DNA from: Rhizobium rosettiformans W3
Lineage (GTDB): Bacteria; Pseudomonadota; Alphaproteobacteria; Rhizobiales; Rhizobiaceae
Reading direction: 5' to 3'
Length of the DNA: 64,000 nucleotides
Assembly (NCBI RefSeq): GCF_004912135.1
Contig: NZ_STGU01000006.1
Coordinates: 1-64,000, forward strand
The position numbers and the translations under genes are program-made. This document shows, one piece after another, positions 8,474 through 17,312 of the stretch (within the stretch, counting starts at the first letter, position 1; each line of letters starts with the position of its first letter). Below the pieces are notes generated by a model. That model was not told the origin of the DNA. It saw only the letters and a list, made by a program, of their open reading frames with translations, and ran no database searches.

Positions 8474-10672
8474 TTATGCCACCTCCGGCAAACCGCCGAT
8501 CAGCTTGTCCAGCGTGACCGGATAATCGCGCACCCGCACGCCGGTCGCGTTGTAGATCGCGTTTGCAATGGCCGCCGGCACGCCGCAGAGGCCAAGTTCG
8601 CCAACGCCCTTCGCCTTCATCGGCGACGACATGGGATCGGTCTCGTCGAGGAAGATGACCTCCTGGTGCGGGATGTCGGCATGAACCGCGACCTCATAGC
8701 CGGCAAGATCATGATTGACGAAGAAGCCGCGCTTGGTATCGACGGCCAGTTCCTCCGAAAGCGCCGCGCCCACCCCCATGGTCATGGCGCCGATGACCTG
8801 GCTGCGCGCCGTGATCGGGTTGAGGATACGGCCAGCGGCACAGACCGCCAGCATGCGGCGCACCCGGGTTTCGCCGGTGTAGACGTCGACACCGACTTCG
8901 ACGAAATGCGCCCCGAACGTCGACTGCTGGTAGGTCTTGGAAAGGTCGCCCCATTCCATCGTGTCTTCACCCACCAATTCCTCGGCAGCGGCCGCCTCCG
9001 ACAGAGCGACCGAGCGATTGCCCGCCCGCACCTTGCCGTCTTCAAAGACCACCTCGTCGGAATTGAAGCCGAGCGTCTGCGCGACCGCTTCGCGCAGCTT
9101 CACGCAAGCCGCATAGACGCCGGCTGTCGAGCAATTAGCACCGAACTGACCGCCGGAACCGGCGGAAATCGGAAAGCGGGAATCGCCCAAGCGGACATCG
9201 ACATCGTCGACACTCAACCCCATCATCTCTGCCGCTGTCTGCGCAATGATGGTGTAGCTGCCCGTGCCGATATCGGTCATGTCGGTCTCGACGGTCACGC
9301 GGCCATCCTTTTCGAGGCGCACGCGTGCCCCGGAGGGTACCAGCAGGTTGTTGCGAAATGCGGCGGCGACGCCGGTTCCGATCAGCCAGTTTCCTTCACG
9401 CCGTGTCGCAGGCGCGCCGCGATCGCCCCAGCCGAAGCGCTCGGCGCCGAGCCTCAGACAGCCGACTAGATCGCGATGGGAAAAGGGCCGCTCGGGATGC
9501 TCGGGATCGACCTGCGTGTCGTTGATGATCCGGAATTCCACCGGGTCGATACCGACCTTCTCTGCCATCTCGTCGACAGCGATTTCGAGCGCCATCATGC
9601 CCGGAGCCTCGCCGGGCGCGCGCATGGCATTGCCTTCCGCAAGGTTAAGGGTTGCAAGACGCATGGCTGTCATCCGGTGCTCACCGGCATAGAGGAGACG
9701 GGTCTGGTTCACCGCCGTTTCCGGCTTGCCACCGGGCAAGTCGCCCGACCAGCTTTCATGTGCGATGGCCTGGATCTTGCCGGCTGCAGTGGTGCCGATC
9801 CGGATCCGCTGGATCGTCGCCGGGCGGTGCGTCGTGTTGTTCATGATCAGCGGCCGCGGCAGCGCCACCTTGACGGCGCATCCCGCCGCCTTCGCGCCGA
9901 GTGCGGCGAGAACCGCATCGGCCCGCAGGAAGAGTTTGCCGCCGAAGCCGCCACCGATATAGGGCGACATCAGGTGGATCTTTTCCTTGTCCATGTCGAG
10001 GAAGGTCGCGAGATCCCCGCGCCACCAGTCGATCATCTGGCTCGAGGTCCAGATCTTGAGCTGATCGCCCTCCCAAAGACCGATCGAGGCATGCGGCTCC
10101 ATGGCCGCATGCGACTGGTCAGGTGTGGTATAGTAGGCGTCGATCGTCACCTCGGCCTCGGAAAAACCCTTGTCGAAGTCGCCATGGCCACTGTCCGGCT
10201 CATCGTCTTCGCTTGGCTTCTCAGCGGTTTTCATCCCCTCGGTCAGATCATAGGCGCCGGCCTGCTCCTCATACTCGACCTTAACGAGTGCTGCAGCGGC
10301 CCTCGCCTGCTCGAAGGTCTCGGCCACTACAAGCGCAATCGCCTGATGGTAATGCTGGACCTCCGCTCCGCCGAAGAGCTTTGCGGTGTTGTATTCGCCC
10401 TTCTCGCGGTCGCCGACGTCGAGCATCGTCACGACGGCCATGACGCCGGGCGCGCTCTTTGCCTCATCGACATTCATGGAGGCAATGAGCCCCTTGGAGA
10501 TCGCCGCGCCGACGGGATAACCGTAAGCATAGCGCAGGGACGGCTCGTAATGTTCATAGGCATAGGTCGCTCGGCCGCTCGTCTTCAGCGCGCCGTCGAT
10601 GCGATGCGTCGGTCGGCCAACGACCTTGAGCGTGTCGATCGGATTGGTGGATGCGGGTTTGTCGAACTTCAT
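8474..10672 (-). CDS. Aldehyde/xanthine dehydrogenase-type molybdopterin-binding large subunit (PaoC-like)
   Basis: This 732-residue catalytic subunit of a heterotrimeric molybdenum hydroxylase oxidises aldehydes or N-heterocycles with water as oxygen donor. It has the two xanthine oxidase large-subunit domains. Motifs include GGGFGGKLFLR, MRAPGEAPG and, near the C-terminus, KGVGELGLCG with the catalytic Glu. It is the last gene after the FAD and Fe-S subunit genes, with only a few bases between them. The length matches periplasmic E. coli PaoC, but no export signal is present on any subunit. The substrate is not predictable; no XdhC/PaoD chaperone gene is adjacent. Confidence 0.9.
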   Translation of the reverse strand: MKFDKPASTNPIDTLKVVGRPTHRIDGALKTSGRATYAYEHYEPSLRYAYGYPVGAAISKGLIASMNVDEAKSAPGVMAVVTMLDVGDREKGEYNTAKLFGGAEVQHYHQAIALVVAETFEQARAAAALVKVEYEEQAGAYDLTEGMKTAEKPSEDDEPDSGHGDFDKGFSEAEVTIDAYYTTPDQSHAAMEPHASIGLWEGDQLKIWTSSQMIDWWRGDLATFLDMDKEKIHLMSPYIGGGFGGKLFLRADAVLAALGAKAAGCAVKVALPRPLIMNNTTHRPATIQRIRIGTTAAGKIQAIAHESWSGDLPGGKPETAVNQTRLLYAGEHRMTAMRLATLNLAEGNAMRAPGEAPGMMALEIAVDEMAEKVGIDPVEFRIINDTQVDPEHPERPFSHRDLVGCLRLGAERFGWGDRGAPATRREGNWLIGTGVAAAFRNNLLVPSGARVRLEKDGRVTVETDMTDIGTGSYTIIAQTAAEMMGLSVDDVDVRLGDSRFPISAGSGGQFGANCSTAGVYAACVKLREAVAQTLGFNSDEVVFEDGKVRAGNRSVALSEAAAAEELVGEDTMEWGDLSKTYQQSTFGAHFVEVGVDVYTGETRVRRMLAVCAAGRILNPITARSQVIGAMTMGVGAALSEELAVDTKRGFFVNHDLAGYEVAVHADIPHQEVIFLDETDPMSSPMKAKGVGELGLCGVPAAIANAIYNATGVRVRDYPVTLDKLIGGLPEVA

Positions 10673-10676
10673 GGCC

Positions 10677-11627
10677 TTATCCCCTTGCCTCGGCGATCAC
10701 GGCGCCAAGAGTGCGCTCCACCAGATCGAGTTTGTATCGGTTCTGCTCCGTCGGTCGTGCCTCTGCCAGCAACACAGACGCCGTGGCGCGAGCCCCTTCA
10801 GGCAGATGGGCTTCCGCCTCCTCCACCCTCCAAGGCTTGTGCGCCACGCCACCGAGAGCCACCCGGCCGGTGCCGTCGGGCAGGATGACGGCTGCGACGG
10901 ATACGAGCGCGAAGGCATAGGACGCGCGATCGCGCACCTTGCGGTAGATCTGCCGGCCGCCGATGGGAGGCGGGAGGATCACTGCGGTGATGATCTCGCC
11001 CTTTCTCAGCACGGTCTCGATCTGCGGCGTATCACCCGGCAGAAGATGAAACTCTTCGATCGGGATCATGCGGCGGTCGCCATCGGCCGTCATGGTTTCG
11101 ACGACCGCATCGAGAGCCCGCATGGCAACCGCCATATCGCTCGGATGGGTGGCAATGCAGGCATCACTCACACCAATCACAGCATGTTGTCGGCTAAAGC
11201 CGCCGATCGCGGAACAGCCGCTTCCCGGCTGACGCTTGTTGCAGGGCTGGTTCGTGTCGTAAAAATAGGGACAGCGGGTCCGCTGCAAGAGGTTGCCGGC
11301 CGTGGTCGCCTTGTTGCGCAACTGCCCGGAGGCGCCAGCCAGGAGCGCGCGTGCGAGCAGCGGATAATTAAGGCGCACCGCCTCATGGGCGGCGAGATCC
11401 GTATTGCGCACCATGGCGCCGATCCGCAGACCGCCCTCCTCCGTCTGTTCGATCTCGGCAAGACCGAGATCGTTGACGTCGATCAGATGCGTCGGTGTCT
11501 CGATCTCGAGCTTCATCAGGTCGAGAAGATTGGTGCCACCGGCAATGAATTTGGCATCCGGATTGGACGCAGCGACGCGTGCGGCCGCCTCGATCGAGGT
11601 GGCGCGTTCAAAGGTAAAGGCTTTCAT
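10677..11627 (-). CDS. FAD-binding medium subunit of molybdenum hydroxylase (PaoB-like)
   Basis: This FAD subunit passes electrons from the Fe-S protein to the final acceptor. It is 316 residues from the [11 protein letters not shown] start, which overlaps the stop of the Fe-S gene as ATGA and is preferred over an in-frame start 57 nt upstream. FAD-binding signatures are visible: [13 protein letters not shown] near the N-terminus and [14 protein letters not shown]. Four cysteines in the middle ([23 protein letters not shown] region, split here as RCPYF, PCNKR, GSGCS) resemble the PaoB insertion that binds a [4Fe-4S] cluster. That cluster assignment is inference from the family. Confidence 0.88.
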   Translation of the reverse strand: MKAFTFERATSIEAAARVAASNPDAKFIAGGTNLLDLMKLEIETPTHLIDVNDLGLAEIEQTEEGGLRIGAMVRNTDLAAHEAVRLNYPLLARALLAGASGQLRNKATTAGNLLQRTRCPYFYDTNQPCNKRQPGSGCSAIGGFSRQHAVIGVSDACIATHPSDMAVAMRALDAVVETMTADGDRRMIPIEEFHLLPGDTPQIETVLRKGEIITAVILPPPIGGRQIYRKVRDRASYAFALVSVAAVILPDGTGRVALGGVAHKPWRVEEAEAHLPEGARATASVLLAEARPTEQNRYKLDLVERTLGAVIAEARG

Positions 11628-12142
11628 GCGCGTGTTCCCGCCACTTCGGTGATGGCATCGATGATGTTGGAATAGGCACCGCAACGACAGATATTGCCGC
11701 TCATGCGTTCACGGATTTCGTCGACGGTGAGCGCCGCCTTTGCGGTCAGATCGTCCGTCACGTGGCTTGGAATGTCGGCCGCGATCTCCTCGAGCACGGC
11801 GACGGAGGAACAGATCTGCCCCGGGGTGCAGTAACCGCACTGGAAGCCGTCATGCTTGACGAAGGCCGCCTGCATCGGGTGAAGGTCGCCAGGCTCTCCC
11901 AGTCCCTCGATCGTCGTCACCTTGTCGCCGTCATGCATCACCGCCAGTGTCAGGCAGGAATTGACGCGCCGGCCGTCGACGATAACGGTACAGGCACCGC
12001 ATTGACCGTGATCGCAGCCTTTTTTCGTGCCGGTGAGATGAAGATGCTCGCGCAGCAGGTCGAGCAGGCTCGTCCTGTTGTCAACGTCGAAGTCGTGGGA
12101 CTGACCGTTGACCGTCAGGGAAAGCTTGGTTGTGTAACTCAT
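11624..12142 (-). CDS. 2Fe-2S small subunit of molybdenum hydroxylase (PaoA-like)
   Basis: The 172-residue protein carries two [2Fe-2S] clusters. The plant-ferredoxin-type site is [14 protein letters not shown] with a later Cys in VNSCLTL. The second is [10 protein letters not shown] plus GNICRCGAY. It is the first gene of the operon. Unlike E. coli PaoA it has no Tat leader (it starts [13 protein letters not shown]), so the complex is probably cytoplasmic. The subunit order Fe-S, FAD, Mo matches paoABC. Confidence 0.92.
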   Translation of the reverse strand: MSYTTKLSLTVNGQSHDFDVDNRTSLLDLLREHLHLTGTKKGCDHGQCGACTVIVDGRRVNSCLTLAVMHDGDKVTTIEGLGEPGDLHPMQAAFVKHDGFQCGYCTPGQICSSVAVLEEIAADIPSHVTDDLTAKAALTVDEIRERMSGNICRCGAYSNIIDAITEVAGTRA

Positions 12143-12241
12143 GGGATGTCCTGGTGTCTGAGGGGCCGGCTGGGACGGAAGGCTATGGAGAATGGGATGG
12201 TCGTAAGCGCGAAAGCCAGTCTGACCGGGACTTGGCGACTG

Positions 12242-12484
12242 TCAAATCGTGGATCGGCTTTTCTTCCAGGTGAGATAAGGGGCAAGCAATTGACCGGGAA
12301 AGCGCCGATCGAGCTCCTCCTCGACAAGGGCAATCCGCGACAGGATCTCGTCCGTGTCGCCCTGCCCCGCTTCGCTGCGGTCCTCGAGTTGCTTCATGAC
12401 GGCGAAAACCTCGTCATCGGTCATCGGCTCGAGCCGTGAGACGAACTCGGCCACATCTTCTTTGACAATATCGCTACCTAGCAT
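12242..12484 (-). CDS. Conserved hypothetical small protein
   Basis: The 80-residue protein is acidic, helical and soluble, containing MTDDEVFAVMKQLEDRSEAG and an ELDRRFPGQLLAPY tail. GGGAGGC lies at ribosome-binding distance. No family assignment is offered. It sits about 100 nt upstream of the molybdenum hydroxylase operon on the same strand and might be co-transcribed with it. Confidence 0.6.
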   Translation of the reverse strand: MLGSDIVKEDVAEFVSRLEPMTDDEVFAVMKQLEDRSEAGQGDTDEILSRIALVEEELDRRFPGQLLAPYLTWKKSRSTI

Positions 12485-12691
12485 TCATGCGCCTCCCGAT
12501 GTCGGGAAAGGGCAGAAGGCACGAGATTGTTCCGAGAGAATGAGCAGTCCGCGTCCGGCGGGCAGTTAGCCGCGTCGGAAGGCCACGCTCTCCTCGGAGC
12601 GTGACATTGAAACTGGGTTTGAAACAAACGCCAGGGTTCAATAGGTGGCGGGCTGGCCAAGGTAAGCGGAGGCCTGCCCGCCACGTATCAA

Positions 12692-13063
12692 TCAGGCATC
12701 GACCGTCTCACGAACATCGTCGAGCAGGAAATGGGCCACGACATAACGCGTCGAATAAGCCCTGCCGCTGTCCGAGACGTTGTCGACCGTACCGCCGTCG
12801 GCCGGGTGCCAGGGGCCATAATGGGGATTGTTCACGATCAGGGTGATGGCCTTGCCGGCGAACCGGCCCTGCAGCCGGTACCGCGCCTCGGCGAGCGGCC
12901 AGACGCGCTCGAAATCGGCCTGCGTCATCCGCACCTTCAACGCCTGCCGACGGATGGCTTCACTATGGGTGCCGTCGTCGCGCTGTCGCCCAGGGCTTTC
13001 CAGCGTGACCTCTTCCGCATCATCGAGAATTGCGCTCAGTTCCTCCGGCCACATGCGTCTCAT
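12692..13063 (-). CDS. Conserved hypothetical protein
   Basis: The 123-residue soluble protein has a good GAGGAG ribosome-binding site. It contains an acidic N-terminus, a basic middle (RRQALKVRMTQADF) and a YGPWHPADGGTV segment. I do not recognise a domain. It stands alone between two other small minus-strand genes, with no operon signal. Confidence 0.6.
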   Translation of the reverse strand: MRRMWPEELSAILDDAEEVTLESPGRQRDDGTHSEAIRRQALKVRMTQADFERVWPLAEARYRLQGRFAGKAITLIVNNPHYGPWHPADGGTVDNVSDSGRAYSTRYVVAHFLLDDVRETVDA

Positions 13064-13221
13064 AGAATTGCTCCTCCCCGAGCGTGTTCATACTGACAGG
13101 TGGGAGTGTAGCGCGTTGCGCGGCGGAAACAACGCATATGCGCCGAGACTGATGGAATTGACGTCCGGCGGGAGCAACTGTGCGTGACGGAGACGTCAAG
13201 TTTCCGGCGTCGACAACGCAA

Positions 13222-13262
13222 AAAGGTGCCGCCCGCCTTGGAGAAAGCGTGGCAGCACCTTT
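13222..13262 (-). terminator. Intrinsic terminator after the DUF1476-like gene
   Basis: The arms AAAGGTGC and GCACCTTT enclose a GC-rich loop. Read on the minus strand, the hairpin ends in CACCTTTTTG, about 40 nt after the stop of the gene at 13300-13617. Confidence 0.6.
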
Positions 13263-13299
13263 CAAGGTGGACTGAAACGGGCTGAAGCGGTCGGCGCGC

Positions 13300-13617
13300 T
13301 TATTCCGTGCAGCCGGTGTCCTTCAGGGCCTGCGCGTGAAAGCGGCGCAGGGCAGCCTCGATATCGGCCCTGCTGAAATTGTGACCGGCGGTGGCAAGAT
13401 CGCGCGAAAGGCGCGAGATGACGTCACTGTCTCCGCTGACCACGTGATCGACCATGTGCAGGTCGCGCGCATAGCGGCCCAGGTCGTCGCCGGCAAAACC
13501 AATCAGCGAGCCGGCCCAGTATCCGGCAAGCAGGTTGCGGCGGGCGCGGATACTGCCGAGTCCGTCTTCCTCATGCGGATGGACGGCGCTGGCGGTGGTG
13601 GCAACACTCAAGGGCAT
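13300..13617 (-). CDS. DUF1476-like protein (ATPase zeta-subunit family)
   Basis: The 105-residue protein has the DUF1476 pattern: RARRNLLAGYWAGSLIG, a DLGRYARDLHMVDHV helix and a C-terminal helix pair. In alphaproteobacteria the family includes the zeta inhibitor of F1-ATPase. The divergent sequence and location suggest a paralogue, not the main zeta subunit. The start at MPLSVA is chosen because GGAGGAG lies just before it; an upstream in-frame ATG would put that ribosome-binding site inside the coding sequence. It lies 27 nt from the preceding gene, probably in one operon. Confidence 0.7.
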   Translation of the reverse strand: MPLSVATTASAVHPHEEDGLGSIRARRNLLAGYWAGSLIGFAGDDLGRYARDLHMVDHVVSGDSDVISRLSRDLATAGHNFSRADIEAALRRFHAQALKDTGCTE

Positions 13618-13644
13618 GGACTGGATCTCCTCCTCAATCATCAA

Positions 13645-13947
13645 TCAGGCTTCCGCTTCGGCAGACAAAAGATAGCTCGCAACCGGGGCGCAAGTGGGGT
13701 TTCCTGCATCGAGCAACTCGGCCGGGCTCGTAAAGCCGGTCGCGAGAGACACCACCGTGGTGCCCGCCCACCAGAGATCGCCCGTCGCGCGTTCGATCAG
13801 CAAGGGGCCGGTCGTGCGCAGACAGTCTCCTGCCTGCGTGACCACCTCGACGGGCGCCCGCATCTCTTCCAGCCGCTGACGGATATCGGCCTCGATCGGA
13901 TCGACGACGAAGAGGGCAAAGATTGATGCAATCCAGTCGGCGATCAT
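13645..13947 (-). CDS. Conserved hypothetical protein
   Basis: The 100-residue protein starts behind a GGAGGGC site. The N-terminal segment (MIADWIASIFALFVVDPIEA) is hydrophobic and may be a signal or anchor. The rest contains ATGDLWWAGTTVVSLATGF and two cysteines about 45 residues apart. No family is recognised. It is probably co-transcribed with the DUF1476-like gene downstream. Confidence 0.6.
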   Translation of the reverse strand: MIADWIASIFALFVVDPIEADIRQRLEEMRAPVEVVTQAGDCLRTTGPLLIERATGDLWWAGTTVVSLATGFTSPAELLDAGNPTCAPVASYLLSAEAEA

Positions 13948-14354
13948 CGGATGCCCTCCGGACGCATGGCAAGCGTGACCATGTCACGCGGCGTCTGCAG
14001 GCGCGGTTTCGGCTGCCCCGGGCGCACACAGGCGTCATCGAGCGCAGGAAAGCGCCCCGGAGAAATCTGGATGGAATGGTGGCGTCTCATGGACTGGTCC
14101 CTGGACCGGCAGCGGTGTCGAAACGGTCCGACATCGCAAAAGCGCCGGTAGCTTTTGCCAGAGGGGCCCGGACCAGCGGGTTGACCGCGATATGGCGATC
14201 GATTCGGGCGTCTTCAAGGCATTAGGGAATGCCGATATAAAAAAGATCGGGCCATGCTAGCGGGGTCTTGATTGCCCCTTCTTGCATGGCCCGGGCGACG
14301 GGCGATCAAGGCTCAAGCCTTCGGGCAAAGCCGGTCAGCGCCGCAGCCATCTCG
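13948..14354 (-). terminator. Gene-free stretch with a strong terminator at 14239-14292
   Basis: No credible gene was found in this 407-bp stretch. It does hold a strong minus-strand intrinsic terminator: GGGCCATGC (14249-14257) pairs with GCATGGCCC (14284-14292), with an inner GGGG/CCCC pair, followed on the minus strand by GATCTTTTTT. It lies about 60 nt past the stop of the exported Gly/Arg-rich protein gene at 14355-14723 and should end that transcript. Nothing else notable was seen. Confidence 0.6.
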
Positions 14355-14723
14355 TCAGTAGCGGATGACCGGGCAGCCGCGGACATTTGCAAACACCATG
14401 CGGTCACGGCCGCCATGGCGCACACCGGCGACGACAACCCGGCGCGGCGTTACATCTGCCACGAAGGCACGACGCAGGCCATTCCAGCGCGCCTTTTCGA
14501 CCGCGTGGTGCGGACGGCATTCTCCCCGACGCGGACGATCCCAGCCGGGACGATCCCAACCCGGGCGGTGACCGGGGCGATCCCAGCCATGGCCGCCATG
14601 ACGCGGACCTTCGATATAGACGCCCCAGCCGAAACCATCGGCAGACGCCGTGGACGCGAGGCCTGTCGTCGCCACCACCGAGACCAGAGCAGCAAGACCG
14701 ATTTTGCGAAGCATGCCGAACAT
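14355..14723 (-). CDS. Exported Gly/His/Arg/Trp-rich protein
   Basis: The 122-residue protein has a clear signal peptide (LRKIGLAALVSVVATTGLASTASA), giving a small periplasmic or secreted protein. The mature N-terminus is low-complexity with repeats of the type GWDRPG, then a more conserved C-terminal part with two cysteines (GECRPHHA and RGCPVIRY). Rhizobial genomes carry several such short exported proteins; the function is unknown. The start at MFGMLRK follows AAGGAGAG and is preferred over a start 111 nt upstream. Confidence 0.7.
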   Translation of the reverse strand: MFGMLRKIGLAALVSVVATTGLASTASADGFGWGVYIEGPRHGGHGWDRPGHRPGWDRPGWDRPRRGECRPHHAVEKARWNGLRRAFVADVTPRRVVVAGVRHGGRDRMVFANVRGCPVIRY

Positions 14724-14873
14724 TTTCTCTCTCCTTGAAGGGCGCATCCCAGCGCCGTCGTTTCCCATCCCGCCGTTTCGAGCGATTAATGTGAGGATAG
14801 GAGGGACCGTCTGAATGCAGACCGAATCCGGCATTCAGGAAGCATTCACTTTGGCGTCGGAGGTAGAGAGCCG

Positions 14874-15290
14874 TCAGACATGGAAAACGACCTCGCGGCG
14901 ATGCGGACTGTCGCGATGTTCGAAGAGATAGATGCCCTGCCAGGTTCCGAGCAGCAGCCGACCTTCGGCAAAGGGAATGGACAAGGAAACGGGCAACAGC
15001 GAAGCCTTGATATGGGCCGGCATGTCGTCAGGCCCCTCGTCGCGGTGGATGATCCAGTCCATCGCCGGATCCGTGGTCGGCGGCACCAGGCGTCGGAAGA
15101 AGGCCTTGAGGTCCGTCTGCACCGAAGGATCGGCATTCTCCTGGATCAGCAGCGAGCAGGAGGTATGGCGAACGAAGACCGTCATGACGCCCTCGTCCAC
15201 GCCGCTGCCCCGCAGGAAGTCGCGTGCCGCGTCGGTGAACTCATAGAGCCCCTGTCCCCGGGTGGATATCGCCAATCGCAGCATTGCCAT
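14874..15290 (-). CDS. YjbQ/UPF0047 family protein
   Basis: The 138-residue full-length member of the YjbQ family is sometimes called secondary thiamine-phosphate synthase. The family signature is complete: VFVRHTSCSLLIQENADPSV, the central WIHxxEGPDDMPAH-type segment (IHRDEGPDDMPAH) and LLLGTWQGIYLFEHR. These conserved histidines bind a metal. The start is the first of two ATGs, MAMLRLA. Confidence 0.9.
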   Translation of the reverse strand: MAMLRLAISTRGQGLYEFTDAARDFLRGSGVDEGVMTVFVRHTSCSLLIQENADPSVQTDLKAFFRRLVPPTTDPAMDWIIHRDEGPDDMPAHIKASLLPVSLSIPFAEGRLLLGTWQGIYLFEHRDSPHRREVVFHV

Positions 15291-15393
15291 GTCTTGAAAC
15301 CCTTCAAAGCTTGTCCGGGAGAACCACTCTCTGCCCTAGCCAGTCACCACTCACCTCTATAGTCTCGCCGCAACAAGGGAGGACGATTGACCA

Positions 15394-15855
15394 ATGAGCC
15401 TGATCGAAACCATCGAGAAGCAGGAAAGCCTGCTCGTTTTCAAGAGCTTCGACGAAATGGTGGCGCTCGAGATCGGCCGGCGGCTGGTCGATCTGGCACT
15501 GTCCGACAAGGCCCCTCTCGTCATCGACATCCGCACCCCGGACCGGACCCTGTTCCATGCAGCCCTCCCCGGCGCTTCACCCGACAATGACCACTGGGCG
15601 CGTCGCAAGAGCAATGTGACGCTGCGCATGCACAAGGCATCCCTGCGCGTCGGAGAACTCAACCGCAGTCGCGGCCGGACACTCTCTGCCGAAATCGGAC
15701 TTGATCCGCTGGACTATGCCGATCACGGCGGAAGCTTCCCGGTTCGCGTCGCAGGCACGGGCGTCGTCGCCGCCATCACCGTTTCGGGCCTCAAATCCGA
15801 AGAGGATCACGCCATGATCGTCACGGTGCTGGAAGCCTATCTCGGGACAAAATGA
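15394..15855 (+). CDS. UPF0303 / HbpS-like heme-degrading domain protein
   Basis: The 153-residue protein belongs to the UPF0303 group (GlcG/HbpS-like fold), with KSFDEMVALEIGRRLVDLA, a FHAALPGASPDNDHWARRK segment and a Gly-rich GGSFPVRVAGTGVVAAITVSG. The family is thought to bind heme or small ligands; the function here is unproven. It is expressed divergently from the YjbQ gene, and GGGAGGA is the ribosome-binding site. Confidence 0.85.
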   Translation: MSLIETIEKQESLLVFKSFDEMVALEIGRRLVDLALSDKAPLVIDIRTPDRTLFHAALPGASPDNDHWARRKSNVTLRMHKASLRVGELNRSRGRTLSAEIGLDPLDYADHGGSFPVRVAGTGVVAAITVSGLKSEEDHAMIVTVLEAYLGTK

Positions 15856-15867
15856 CCGCGTCTTCCG

Positions 15868-16248
15868 TCAGGGCCGTGTCCCGGCATAGAGGCTGAGGCG
15901 GGAAAAGCGCTCGCCCTCCCGCTCCAGCACCATCACCGCCGGCAGGGCATAGGGTCCCGCCTCGCCGTTTTCGCCAGCGTCGATATCCCGCCGGTCCGAG
16001 CCGTTCAGGGTACACTCGACGGCGACGCGGAACCCGGCGCCGTCGGCCATGATCACGTGGTCGGACAAGGTGATGTCATGCCGTAGGACATAGGCCGCCA
16101 GCGTGTCCCGGAAGGACGAATGCCCGATCACACGAATGCCATCCGGCAGATCGAGCACGGCCTCTTCTTCAAACGCGCCAAGCAGCGCGTCGAAATCGTG
16201 GCGATTGAGGGCATCGATAACGGTCAGTACCTGCTCGTCCAGTGGCAT
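15868..16248 (-). CDS. NTF2/SnoaL-like protein
   Basis: The 126-residue protein has a cone-shaped NTF2-like alpha+beta fold: LTVIDALNRHDFDALLGAFEEEA followed by GxxxFRDTL and beta strands. Such proteins are often isomerases, dehydratases or ligand-binding modules; no catalytic residues can be assigned. The start at MPLDEQ follows AAGGAG. It is convergent with the UPF0303 gene and lies downstream of argP. Confidence 0.7.
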   Translation of the reverse strand: MPLDEQVLTVIDALNRHDFDALLGAFEEEAVLDLPDGIRVIGHSSFRDTLAAYVLRHDITLSDHVIMADGAGFRVAVECTLNGSDRRDIDAGENGEAGPYALPAVMVLEREGERFSRLSLYAGTRP

Positions 16249-16322
16249 GGGCTTCTCCTTCTTTGTCTTCAACATAGGCCCGGCGCGACCTGCGGCAAGA
16301 TGCGCACAACCGCCCTCGAACG

Positions 16323-17225
16323 TCACCCGATCGGACGCAGAACAGCCGATGCAGCGCGGATCACCGACGCCGTCAGCGGCTTGAGCGCTGCCGAGATTGA
16401 ACGACTCACATGCCAGTAGAGCGGTACATCGAGCGGCTGCCCGGGCACGAGCTCACACAGGCGTCCGTCGGCTAGCGCGTGTGAAACCAGGGGTTCGGGG
16501 TTCATGCCCCAGCCAAGACCGGCAATCGCGGCGTCGACGAAGGCATGGCTCGACGGCAGCCAGTGGGAGGGCCCGGTCACCGTCGTACCGAGCGCCATCT
16601 CGGCCCAGCGCGTCTGCAGACGATCCTTGGCATTGAAGGTGATGACAGGGGCGACCCTTACCTCGGCAGGGGCGACCTTGCCGTCCCCGAACCAGCGCTC
16701 GATGTAGGCGGGGCTTGCTGTCGCGAGATAGCGCAGCGCACCCAGCGGTCGGCAGTCGCATCCCTGGACAGCCCTAGGCGAACCGCTGATTGCTGCCCGC
16801 ACCTCGCCGCGCTGCAGCCACTCGGCACTGTGGTCCTGGTCATCGATGACAAGATCAAAGAGGACGCCCTCGACTGCAGCCATGGCCGGCACGAACCAGG
16901 TCGCCAGACTGTCGGCATTCACCGCGAGTCGAAGCGTTGGCCATGTCTGCGTCTCATTCTCGCTTTGCCCTGCCAGCCCGAGATCGCGGCGCACGCCCTG
17001 CTCCAGAAGCTGCAGCTCTTCCGCGTGACGAAATAGGCGTTCCCCAGCCTCTGTCGCGCGGCAGGGCTGGGAGCGGATGATGAGCGGCGTGCCCACCTGC
17101 TCTTCGAGCTGGCGCACCCGCTGGGAAATCGCCGACTGGGTGACATGCAGCATCTGCGCCGCACGCTCGAAGCTGCCGCTGCGCAGCACGGCAGCCAGAG
17201 CCGAAAGCTGGGCCGGATCGAACAT
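16323..17225 (-). CDS. argP: LysR-family regulator, ArgP type
   Basis: The 300-residue LysR regulator has an N-terminal winged helix (LAAVLRSGSFERAAQMLHVTQSAISQRVRQLEEQ) and a periplasmic-binding-like effector domain. The ArgP subgroup is indicated by the N-terminus MFDPAQLSALAAVL and by the adjacent divergent LysE/ArgO exporter. In that subgroup basic amino acids such as Arg or Lys are the effectors. The LysR box in the shared promoter region supports control of the exporter and itself. Confidence 0.85.
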   Translation of the reverse strand: MFDPAQLSALAAVLRSGSFERAAQMLHVTQSAISQRVRQLEEQVGTPLIIRSQPCRATEAGERLFRHAEELQLLEQGVRRDLGLAGQSENETQTWPTLRLAVNADSLATWFVPAMAAVEGVLFDLVIDDQDHSAEWLQRGEVRAAISGSPRAVQGCDCRPLGALRYLATASPAYIERWFGDGKVAPAEVRVAPVITFNAKDRLQTRWAEMALGTTVTGPSHWLPSSHAFVDAAIAGLGWGMNPEPLVSHALADGRLCELVPGQPLDVPLYWHVSRSISAALKPLTASVIRAASAVLRPIG

Positions 17226-17234
17226 TAGAAGTCC

Positions 17235-17249
17235 TTATCTAGGATAAGA
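17235..17249. promoter_or_regulatory. LysR (ArgP) binding box
   Basis: The perfect dyad CTTATC-TAG-GATAAG lies in the 87-bp gap between argP and the exporter gene. Its core TTATCTAGGATAA fits the LysR T-N11-A rule. The position suits ArgP binding for autoregulation and exporter activation. Confidence 0.6.
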
Positions 17250-17312
17250 TATATGATCTTTTCTAATGTCTCTCCTGAAGTTAGTCAAAGCGGCACACGA
17301 CAGGAGACTACT

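Noticed and set aside
9476-10888. A 470-residue open frame opposite the molybdenum hydroxylase genes
   Set aside because: The minus-strand genes carry all family motifs, and this frame has none.
14500-14590. Short GGxCGxxCCC-type repeats
   Set aside because: They encode the GWDRPG repeats of the small exported protein.
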